Of a stretch of 64,000 nt of DNA, positions 1-10,142 are shown in pieces. Position 1 is the first letter of the stretch. Every line of letters begins with the position of its first letter. The stretch is from Nyssa sinensis (lineage: Eukaryota > Streptophyta > Magnoliopsida > Cornales > Nyssaceae): NCBI GenBank assembly GCA_008638375.1, contig CM018038.1:16018515-16082514 (forward strand), in the 5' to 3' direction. A program made the translations under genes and the position numbers. The notes beneath the pieces were generated by a model, which did no database searches, was not told where the DNA came from, and worked only from the letters and a program-made list of their open reading frames with translations.

Positions 1-99
1 TTTATCCATATAAATGAAGATTAAAGAATGAGGAAATTTTCCTCTTATTCATATTTGAGGAAATAAAAGAAGTGCCGTGACAGAATTTTTGGCACGAGC

Positions 100-3000
100 T
101 TACTTCTGGCTTTGCTCCACCTTGGCTCGAATCTTCTGCTCCAAAACAGATATTTCAGTCTCAAGACTGAACATTCTGTTAAGAGCCTGCATATTCTCAA
201 GGGTCTCACTCAATGTCCGGCTGTCACTCCCGTCACATCTCAGGTGCTGCATTGGACCATGAAGGAGCTTGTTCACTATACCCCGGCTAAGATCATCCAC
301 GGTCCTCCTTGTTTTCTTTGAGATATCATCACCCATTTTTGACAAGCATTTCTCCAGCTCTGCAACTCTTATTCTTTCAGCGTAAGCCCTCAATTTCTTG
401 ATTGTGGGAACAGTCTCTAGTGAATCCCTCCAAGCTTCAAATTGTTTTGATTCCTCAGTAATAATTGCTTGAGCTTCCATTGCTTTCCGGAGCCGATCCT
501 CTTTATTAGCAGCCACAACCTCCTTAAGATCATCCACATTGTATACTCGTGCAGTCTCGACATCTGTGACACATGAACCCACATTCCTAGGAACAGAGAT
601 ATCAATGAAAAGCCTCAAACCCCCAACATCTGGACCAACAGGATGAAGATTCATTACATGCTCTTTCAAAAATAATGGGGTTTCTGATGCTGTGCTGGTG
701 AAAACAACGTCAGCTTCAGCAGCACAGTTCAGCATTTCTGTAACTGGTTTGTAGATTATCTCTACATCCTTTAGCTCCTCACGAATGGCTGCAACTCTCT
801 CCTCAGTTCTGTTTACAACCACCATCTTTGTGCATCCTTTTGCTACCAAGTGTTTGATCACAAGCTTCCCCATCTTGCCAGCTCCAATCACCAACATCCT
901 GGCAGTGGAATGGAAGGGCTCAGGAAGCTTCATTAAGGCCAATTCCACAGCAGCTGAGCTAACAGAAACTGCTCCTGCTGCAATGTTTGTTTCAGTTCTA
1001 ACCCGCTTTCCAACAGTGATTGCATGCTTGAACAGCCCACTAATGTTCCTCCCAAAGCCAACAACTCCTTGCCCAACTTTGACAACTTGTTTGACCTGAG
1101 CAAGGATTTGACCTTCCCCTAAAACCAGCGAGTCTAAGCCTGCTGATACTTCAAAGAGATGCTGTGTAGCATCCTTGTTATACAGCAAGAACTGGTGCTG
1201 ACAAAGCTCTGAAACAGGGATCCCACTTGTCTGCCAAACAAAAGACAAATGTTTTAACAGTGATAATCAGTCACTCCTGCACAGTTGAAAATCTGAAATC
1301 TTAATTAAGTCAGAGAACTCTAATTATGGGAGCAAGGGAAGATCACAAAGAACATGGGCAGAAAAGTTGTGAAACACCATAATTTGGTAGGAATTTTAAC
1401 CACCACCACAAACACAAAAATGAGAAGAAAAAAAAAAGGAAGGGGGAAGCAAGAGGGAGGTGTGTTACTAGAAAGATATAAAGCAAAAAGGGGAAAAAAA
1501 AAAAAAACAAAGAAAAATAGTTTGATGACAGTAAACACCAATGGCAGTTCGGATGGTTTTACTTATACACAAGGTCAATCTATGTGCCAAGTAAACTTCA
1601 TTACGCCCATAACATGTTTCCTCTCACTCAAATGCATGTGCACTAAATGCCTTCCAGAGGAGTCAAAGCTCTCTCATGAAAGATCAAAACGTTCAAATTT
1701 AATAAATGATCTTTTGATCTGATAAAGTAATAAAATTGTACCCTTCAAAGGATATCAACAGCAGCCAAAATAAACACAGGACAAAACGGAAGAAAGAAAA
1801 GCACCTTTGACATCCATTCAGTAACTTCTTTGACTCCACGATGCTGAGACAACGCTACAACATATATCTCCATCCTGTTGCAGGTACTAAGAACAGCAGC
1901 TTCTTCTATATGATTCAAACTACAAAGCTCTGCAATGGCTCGTGGCCATTCTGCTTCAGGAATGGCAAGTTTTTCACGCATTTCAACAGGTGCAGTGTGA
2001 ACACTAAGTCCAATGACCACAATGCTGCTCCTTTCCTTTGTATACCCTGACAAATTTCAATCAGAAAATTTCAGAAAAAATAGTATTCTAGAGCTCTAAA
2101 AAAATTTCATATATATTTTACCAAAAGATGTAAAAAAAATCTCACTGAAAAAAAAAAAAAAAACAGATTCTTATAAAAATTCATAGAATGAAATGCATAT
2201 GACACAAGTTATCAGAAAATTTATGATAATTTGTGGTCTGTTCACAAAGAAAAAAACTACAGAAATCTAAACAAGAAGTAAGCAGCACCAATCTTCCCAC
2301 CAACAAAGCACCAGAAATTCTTTTTCTTTTGTTCAGGGGAGGGGGTATGGAAGGAGGAGATAACAGTCCCATGTAATCAACAAATAAATTTTAGCAATTG
2401 CCAAGCTTAAAATGACGGACTTTCCATGCTCCAGTAGCATAACAACACAGTAAAACTGTAAAACTAACTTTAAACTGTGATTTCACTAGATTAATATGTA
2501 AGGAACTAGAAAAGGACAATGCAAAAGTTAGTTGATTGTCTGATGAACTCCAGAAGCCCTCACTATCACCGGCCAATAGTACTATGTAAAACCATATTAT
2601 TATTTTTTGGTAGGCATGACCACGTAAAATTTTATCCTTCAACAATTGCAAGTGCCACTGGAAAAACATAACAAATTCTAGATCTAGGGTAAAGATAGAC
2701 AAGGGACAATTGTTACATAGAAAGGCCATAAACCATGTCGATTTTGCCATTTGGAATGCTGGGAAAACTATGTTAGTATAATGAACCCAAAGCCTTATTC
2801 TGATATTTCTAAACCAAAACAACAAAGAGTGAAAACTAAATCCTAGAAGTAAATAAATGGTGCTGAGATACTTATGTGAGAATCTCTCCTCCTTGATTAG
2901 CCAGTTAACAGACAGGCATACTTGAAAGGAAGTATTGCAAGAAAGTTTCTCCAGGGGTTTAATACCAACTAAGTTAGTATAATGAACCCAAAGCCTAATT

Positions 3001-4167
3001 TCTATTCCAAAACAACAAAGTGTGAAAACTACGATAGGGAAGCTCCCATATTCAGAAGGTATAACAAAAGGTTGTTCATCGTAAATTGCAGTCACTCGGC
3101 CTAAATAATATGAATTTCGCCATTCACAAAAAGTATAATCAAGATAGCATAACTCATCCTGATAACCAGGGACGGAGCTAGCCTTGGCCCAAGGGGGGGG
3201 GGGGGGGGGGTCAATTGCCCCCCTCAATTTTTTTAATTGACAAATTTTCTCATATTCTTAAGAAAAAATTTAAATATACCCCCTTTAATTTATACTTTGG
3301 CCCCCTCTAGGTTTGAATTTTTTTTCCACTTTATCCTTATTTTCATTTTAATATGACCCTTTTAATTGGACTTTTATCAAATTTTCTTAAGTTTTTTTAT
3401 ATAGTCTAAAGTTTGCGTCCCTGCTGATAACTTCAATTTTCAGTTAATCTGCAATCACTTGAATTGTAATTTCAGTGGCCTAATTCAATTTTAGAAAAAT
3501 AGTCGCAAACAAACAGAAAAAACCATAAAATCTCAGCTAAGTTGTGATGCTTTGTCTGTCCTCTTTCTTCTAAGGATCCTTCTTAATTGTTCAAAAATTT
3601 CTTATGTACAACAAGAAATTAAAAAAATAAATTAAAGAAAATTCACTATGAACTTAATCAGTCAACCTCTTTCAAGAGAAAAGTAAAAACAAAGAAATTT
3701 AAAAAAAAAAAAAAAACAGAAATGAAACAATAAGAAAAAAAAATATTTAAATTGCATTACCCATTTCAATTAAAAGGAAAAAAAGAAAAGACATCCACAA
3801 CTCAATATTAAAATCAACTAAAAATAGATATTAAAACATAGAGACGCGAGATCAAGAGAGAGAGAGACTTGGACATACTATCAGCAGCAGAGGTTTTGAG
3901 CTGTTCGAGAGCAGAGAGACTTGAAGAAGAAGCGGCGTTGGGATCGATCTTGTCGTTGGTCTGAACCAAAAAATCGGGCGCAATCTCACACCTGATGACG
4001 GGATTGGAAGAAGCCCAACCTCTCTGAATTAGGGTTCGTCTGTTTCGAGTTGGTTTGCACAATATCCCAATCTGGGACGTAGTCAACCTCGGCGACGACG
4101 AGGAGGCAGAGATGCTGAGGAGGAGAGTCTCGAGCTTGGCCCCTGCAAACGCGCTCGAAACAGCCAT
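100..4167 (-). CDS. HEMA: Glutamyl-tRNA reductase, plastid (HEMA), 3 exons
   Basis: Exons on the minus strand are 4167-3879, 2046-1805 and 1230-100, all with GT-AG introns and matching phases, giving 553 residues plus TAA. The enzyme reduces glutamyl-tRNA(Glu) with NADPH to glutamate-1-semialdehyde, the first committed step of tetrapyrrole (chlorophyll and haem) synthesis in plastids. Residues 1 to about 60 are Ser/Thr/Arg-rich and look like a transit peptide. The catalytic motif STCNRMEIY places the active Cys at residue 152. The NADPH-binding motif VIGAGKMGK is near 291-299. The helical C-terminal dimerisation region ends in [19 protein letters not shown] chose the ATG at 4167, which gives MAVSSAFAG as in known plant HEMA proteins. 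The two Met-like positions upstream in frame are not ATG. Length agrees with the family (about 540-550). The window starts within its 3' UTR. The family and gene are clear; which HEMA paralogue this is cannot be decided here. Confidence 0.96.
2047..3878 (-). other. HEMA intron 1 (1.8 kb)
   Basis: The donor GTATG follows GAT A, and the acceptor TTTGTCAG precedes GG TAT ACA, restoring Arg97. The intron holds a hAT-type MITE at 3167-3423 and a diverged duplication of about 65 bp: 2772-2840 resembles 2976-3036, both containing 'atgaacccaaagcct' and 'aacaacaaag'. A minus-strand open frame of 278 codons at 2391-3227 has no recognisable domain and runs into the poly-G of the MITE, so it is not called as a gene. 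Confidence 0.85.
3167..3423. mobile_element. hAT-type MITE in HEMA intron 1
   Basis: This is a 257-bp element with terminal inverted repeats: CAGGGACGGA at the left, and CGTCCCTG at the right end. It is flanked by a perfect 8-bp target-site duplication, ctgataac, at 3159-3166 and 3424-3431. The 8-bp duplication and the CAGGG terminus are hallmarks of the hAT superfamily. It has no transposase, so it is non-autonomous. A run of 18 G at 3193-3210 and a facing C-rich tract (tcaattgcccccctc) lie just inside the left end. Confidence 0.85.
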
Positions 4168-4215
4168 GGCTGGCAAAATTACTTAGAATGTGCCCACAAC
4201 CCTAACCTAAACTCT

Positions 4216-4255
<40 letters not shown>
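4168..4255 (-). promoter_or_regulatory. HEMA 5' leader: CT tract and telobox-like motif
   Basis: Read on the gene strand, a (CT)n tract (4255-4217) is followed by TTAGGTTAGGGTT (about 4209-4197), a telobox-like motif common near start sites of plant housekeeping genes. The ATG then lies about 30 bases on. No clear TATA box was found within easy reach. A role in expression is inferred from position only. Confidence 0.5.
4217..4255. repeat. (AG)n microsatellite
   Basis: A 39-bp perfect AG run immediately upstream of HEMA, probably transcribed as CT in its 5' UTR. Confidence 0.95.
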
Positions 4256-4258
<3 letters not shown>

Positions 4259-4515
4259 GGGGGGGTTTATGGGGGTTGTGCTGTTCAATGGAACGTCTGC
4301 TGGTGATTTTGGGGGTGTGGAGGGCAGAGGCAGGTAAGGCCCTGTTTGGTTGGGGTCAAAGTTGAAGAGGGCAAATTCCAAAAGGTAGGGCTTAGATTTT
4401 TCTTCATGCTGATTGGCGGATGGAAAGCACGTTTAATCCACACTCTCCCTCCCACCTCAACTTTCTAAATCAATAGTCAATTCTAATATGGACGCACCAG
4501 GTCAATCACTAATTA

Positions 4516-4519
<4 letters not shown>

Positions 4520-4562
<43 letters not shown>
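4520..4562. repeat. (AT)n microsatellite
   Basis: A 42-bp perfect AT run in the HEMA upstream region. Confidence 0.95.
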
Positions 4563-4567
<5 letters not shown>

Positions 4568-5418
4568 GATGGGTTATAAATTTAAGTTTTACTCTTAGTA
4601 TCAGGAGATGTAAGTTTTGGTCGTGTCATTAAACAAGTGTGAATATTATTTTTATTCAATTATAAATTAGACTGATTTGTTTATTCAAAATTTATATTTA
4701 AGAGACTGTTAATTTATGTATAATTTAATTATGTTAATTCATGATGAATTATAATATGTCATAGTATTCTAGATTGATTAATCACAATTGTAATACCACA
4801 TGACTTTTTTAAAAAAAAAAATCACTTATTTTGAAAATAAAAATTTGAGTAAGTATATTGAACCGAAAAATAATTTATTTTTCCCGCATTGAATCAGGGT
4901 CAACGAGCATTAGACCTAGGTTCATATATTTTAGTGACATATCCGAAAGTAATGTAATTGAAATTAATAAATGCTCGTTCATATTGGATGATGATACCAA
5001 TTATGGCATATCAATATATAAATTTGAAGAGACAGTTTATTTTTTTATTTTTTGTGATATAAAATGATTGGTTTAGTTGTGATTTATCTAAAAATGTATA
5101 TTTACATTGACAATAGTGACACTTATTTTTATGGGTATCATACAAGCTGTCAAAAGCCTAAAGAGCATATTCCAAGCCATGGAACGTAGCCAAGAGAGAA
5201 CCTAAGGACAAGAGAAGATACTATCTTCCACTAAAAATCATAGAAGAGTATCACTCTTTGTATCTTCTAATCTTGACCTTTAAAATTACATGAATTAGGC
5301 TTCGATAACCTTTACCCAAGGCAAGATAGGATGGTGATGCCAAGTGTTGGCTTTGCATAATGCCCACTTAATACAGCAGAGAATAATACAATTTTCTTTG
5401 AATAAATTCTTAAGTTGA

Positions 5419-5518
<100 letters not shown>

Positions 5519-5821
5519 GGTGGAGAAGAGGGGAGGCGTGAAGACATGTGATGGAGATTGTATCCAAAGATTTCAGGGTCTCCATCTGCCACAACTTTCA
5601 TGAGAAAGTCGTGGAGAAGAATGGTGCTCACACTAGTAGATATGGAGCATATATATGGGACTTCATTATTTTAGACATTTTGCATGTTGTGGCTCTATAG
5701 GGAACTCTTGTCTTTTTAAGTATTAACTCATCTTTCAAACCATGTAAGGGTTGCTAGTAATTGGCTGCTGGTGAAGAGTGCTTGCAAGTAAAATTTTAGG
5801 GTACTTTAGATTTTGCCACAA

Positions 5822-5864
<43 letters not shown>
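5822..5864. repeat. Compound (CT)n(CA)n microsatellite
   Basis: About 10 CT units followed directly by about 11 CA units. Confidence 0.95.
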
Positions 5865-6203
5865 GCAGATAAACCGACTATGTCATAAAATGAATGTAAA
5901 ATTGATAATTTCATTATCATTCTAAGTGTAATCGGTAATACTTTCAAAGGAGGGAATTTTCATATAGGCAATTGAATGCGTGTGACTATCAATGTGATAC
6001 AAATATTGATGTGAGATTTATATGAAATTCACATCAACACTAACATTAAAACGATCATATTATGGTGCAACGGTCACATTAAACTTTTTTTTTCTTCCAA
6101 AAGAATCAATGTTAAAAAAAAATGAGCTTAATCAAAATAGAATTTTTTTATTTTATTTTACAAATGCCATTATGCTTCAATAAATTTTTTCTCCTTATAT
6201 GAT

Positions 6204-6239
<36 letters not shown>
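6204..6239. repeat. (AG)n microsatellite
   Basis: A 35-bp AG run in intergenic DNA. Confidence 0.95.
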
Positions 6240-6242
<3 letters not shown>

Positions 6243-6852
6243 TAAATGTACACGTTATACACATGCAAAAAAAAAAATGTACATGTAATATTATATGGTG
6301 AGCAAAATGTTTTATAAATGATAAATAGTTATAGAAATGAGAAATAATATGAAGGCGTGCTCCTAAGTTGTACTTTAAGTTGTTGATTTAATTTGAGAGG
6401 CACAAACAGTATTCTAAGGTCACATTTGTCTCAGGAATTAGATAAGGGTGTATTAACTATTTCTTTCACTAATAGTGATAGGATTAGTAATCTCATCATT
6501 CTTCCTCTTTGTATTATTAGTGAGTCTCTTTCACTTTTACCAAATATCGACATTGTAAAATTACAGAGACTAATTTATTTAATTTTCTTTTTAAATCGAC
6601 AAACAAATATAACCTAATTAAGCAACTCGTTTAAGATTTTCATGATCAGACTATACTATAAATACTCGAGTCCTAGTAATCAAAACCATAGATCGACATT
6701 CTTGCCTTGGAGTCCAAGATTTCTTTCTATTTCATTAGCTGCATTATTTACTCTCTTTTTATTGTACACATTGCATTGCAATGAAGCACAAGCCACCAAA
6801 TATTCCAAATTTGCCCCGTTTGGGATAACTTTTGGTGCTTTTGTATTTGCAT

Positions 6853-7363
6853 CATAGTTGTCAAAACCGATTGAACTGAGAATTGGATATTAAATCGGTT
6901 CGATTCGATTAATATACCACTTTTATTAAAAAATAAGAAAAAATTGGTTGAACCAGCCAAAATTTTAAAAAATTGAGTGAAACGTTCGATTTTAAAAAAA
7001 AATTGATTAAATCACCTTTTATTTTTTTATTACCTACAATTTTTTTTTCTCACAAAACTTTTTACATTTGATGATTAAATGACGAAATTTGGTATAAAAT
7101 AAGATATTTTTGCGTGTACTTCTGTTATATATACAAATATATTAAACTTATACATTAAGATAATTTTAATGATTATACTTATATTTTGTTATTTATCACT
7201 AAATAATAAATATATATATATATATTTTGTTATTTTCTTAATTTTTAATATATATATATATATTTTAATATATAATTATAACACCGATTGAACTAGTTGA
7301 ATCAGTGAATCATGAATCGACTCTTTTATCGATTTATTATCCGGTCTGATTCTAATAACTATG
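6853..7363. mobile_element. hAT-like non-autonomous element, 511 bp
   Basis: The left end CATAGTTGTCAAAACCGATT and the right end (reverse complement CATAGTTATTAGAATC) form inverted termini. Flanks are atttgcat (6845-6852) and atttacat (7364-7371), an 8-bp target duplication with one mismatch. Subterminal 'cggttcgattcgatt'-type motifs occur near both ends. There is no coding capacity. The superfamily is inferred from the 8-bp duplication. Confidence 0.7.
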
Positions 7364-7371
7364 ATTTACAT

Positions 7372-8395
7372 TAATAAAAGTTATCTCGATTGAAACATTT
7401 GATTGTCTGGTTAAACTTTTGAAGATGTTTTATGTTGCTTTTATTTCTCTGAATGCAGAAAAAATACTTTTGAAAAAGTAATTCCAAACATTACACTTTT
7501 AACTAGAATTACTAAGATTAGTTTTCTTCTTTCTTTTTCTCCTTTTTTTTTTTTTTAAACAAATGAGACAGCCAGCCTTTAAATTCAATTAATTAATGGA
7601 GCGATACTATATTTCCCAAAATTGTTTTAAATTTTTTATTTTAAATAATGTGACATTAACATGGTACTGGATATCTGATAATACTTGAAATCATGTAATA
7701 AATATAATTTTCTCACATCAATATCACATTATTTGATATACAAATTTAAAAATTATAACATTTTTCTTAATGAATGATCTTAATTTATAGTCTTAGATTT
7801 TTATAGGATGCAATCCAAGATAAATGTCCAACTTGTAGCCAACAGCTTCTTAATTAATGGGTCATGGCCCTTCCAAAGTACTTGTTTCCAATAACCAAGA
7901 AAGAGGAGGGACCCTAATCTTTTTTTTCTTTTCTTTTGTCAAGCTAAAGAGGTATTCAATCAGTTAGAGTTTTACTAATTCAATCAGCATAGAGAAAGTT
8001 CACGAATTTAGAAAATAGATCGAGAGTCAATGTGGAAGGGAAGAGTCGAGGAGTTCAAGGGCAAAGTGGTGATAGATACGTGAAAGAGTTGGAGAGAAAT
8101 TATAATTCTTATAAAAAAAAATAGATATTGATGTAACTAATGAGAGTCGATAACCCAACTTCATTAAAGTTTATAGTAGCGTGAGTTGCTCTGGTATTTT
8201 GTTTATGTTTTCAAAGATTTTGAAAATCACTTTTTCTCGTTTCTAAATTTTTAGCCTAAATTTTAAAACGTTTTTTAAAAAAAGTAAATAAATGAATAAA
8301 TAAACCACCAAACAAGTTTTTTGTTTTATTTTTCAAAAAAATAAAAACAAAAGACAACAACGTTATCAAACGAGCTGAATTTTCCTAAAAAAATA
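7372..8395. other. Intergenic AT-rich DNA
   Basis: I see no gene, RNA or intact repeat here. Only poly-A/T runs and short degenerate repeats are visible. Confidence 0.5.
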
Positions 8396-9490
8396 TAATA
8401 ATGCTAAACTTATCGAATTTTCTCATCCCATTTAATCACTCTTACGCACAGGATCATGGGATCTATATGCATTTATTATAGGAAAAAATACTAAAAAGTT
8501 TCTAAAATAAAATTTTTAATCCAAAAAATTCATGATACATTTTTGCAGTCTAAAAAATAAACTTTTCATACAAAAATATCCAATTGTTAACTTCCATCTT
8601 AATACCGTTAAAAAATATTACTGATTATATTAAAATGACCTTTAAAATACTTTTTAGAAAAAAGATACTAAAAAATATATAAAATAAATTTTTCAATCTC
8701 AAAAAATCATAACATTTTATAAAGTAAAACTTTATTTTTTAGGTCTTCTAGATAAATAAAAATGTTATTTTTTTTTTTGTTAAAAAATTTGTTGTATCTA
8801 TTATTTAGAATTTTTTAAAATATATCTTGAAGATTATTTTGGTCTAATCAATAATATATTTTAACGGTATAAAAATGAAAGTTAACAATTGAATTTTTTG
8901 TATTAAAAGTTTCTTTTAGAATCTTTTAGATAAAAAAAAATATATCATGAACTTTTTGGATTGCAAAAAATTATTTTAAGGAATTTTTAGTATTTTTTCC
9001 TTTATTACATTAAGTCTCATCACCTTGTGTCTAGGAACGAAAAAATAGTATGCATAATAAATTTTTTCACTTTTAGATATAAAATTGTGGAACTCATATG
9101 CATTTATTAGAGTAAGTCTCACAACCTCGTGTCTAATAGTGAAAAAATCCATTATATTTAACATTTTCCTAAAGAAGAGAATAATGCTCAACATAAAATA
9201 TTTTTTTATCATATTTTCTTACCCTTAAACACAAGGTGATAGGATCCACATGCATTTATTATAATTGGTCCCACAACCATATATTTAGGAATGAGAAAAT
9301 GAGGTAAGAAAATCTATTATTTTTAGTACTTTCTTTAAAAAAAGGCTCATAAAGAAAAAAATAATTCTAAACATAACGTATTTTTTCATTCTATAGTGTA
9401 CATACAAGATAATGGGATCCACATGATTTATTACTGTGGATCCCACAACCTTATATTTAGGACAGAGAAAATGAGAGTCTTCTTTGCACT
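8396..9490. repeat. Cluster of palindromic (fold-back) repeats
   Basis: At least three related units start near 8396, 9179 and 9359. Each begins like 'aataatgctaaacat', holds an arm with 'ataggatccacatg' or 'atgggatccacatg', a short spacer containing 'tttatta', then the inverted arm 'ggtcccacaacc' or 'ggatcccacaacctta', and ends in '(a)gaaaatgag'. Each could fold into a hairpin. The first unit is split by a MULE-type MITE at 8481-9000. A single related arm also lies in PEPCK intron 3 near 21107-21160. These are probably nested MITEs of one family. Confidence 0.65.
8481..9000. mobile_element. MULE-type MITE with long inverted termini
   Basis: The 520-bp element begins ggaaaaaatactaaaaagtt. 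Its right end reads, in reverse complement, ggaaaaaatactaaaaattc, and similarity continues for about 60 bp inward. The flanks tttattata (8472-8480) and tttattaca (9001-9009) form a 9-bp target duplication with one mismatch, typical of Mutator-like elements. The internal region contains 'aataccgttaaaa'. A related, less clear copy is at about 16730-17260. Confidence 0.75.
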
Positions 9491-9969
9491 AATTATTGAC
9501 AGTTAGAGTTTAAAAAGTGTGCTTAGCAATGATGAAAAAAAAGCATTAATATACACGTAAACTGACTGAAAATACCCCTAACCGGTCATTCAAAAAAAAA
9601 TTTCATAAATGATTATAGTTATGTTTAGGACATTTTAATAATGTTAGCTCAACCATGGGAAGGTTCCAGCCTTCCAGTTAGTTGCTCTAAAATAACTAGC
9701 ATGTCTTCAAGCATAGGTTAGCCAAGGAATTAACACAAACTCTGGCAACATCTTCAAATGTAAGTATAAAAAAATATAAGAATTCCCATTTCAATACACA
9801 TTCTTATATCTATCTATATAAAGGACTCTCTATTTTGGTCATCTCTTAGCTTTTTCTAAAAATTCCAATAAATGTGTTGAATTAAAAGAAATAATGATTT
9901 AAATAAAAATTTCACTCTTAATAACTATCTTCCTACTACCCCCACTCCTGTTATTATTTATCTATATAG

Positions 9970-10142
9970 AAATGTTCAACGTATACATACAATTGTTATT
10001 ATGATTTGATATTTTTGTAAAATTCATGTGAATTCTATATACTTATATATATATATATATATATATAGAAAATGTTCAACCTATACAGACAATTGTTATT
10101 ATGATTTGATATTTTGTAAAATTCATGTGATTTCTATAATAA
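9970..10142. repeat. Tandem duplication, about 100-bp period
   Basis: Two copies of a roughly 70-bp segment (9970-10039 and 10069-10142) share 'caattgttattatgatttga' and the following 'gtaaaattcatgtga'. They are separated by an (AT)n run at 10043-10067. Confidence 0.85.

Noticed and set aside
4338..4360. Tourist-like terminus (TAA then GGCCCTGTTTGGTTGG) upstream of HEMA
   Set aside because: No inverted partner end or second TAA was found within reach, so an element cannot be delimited.
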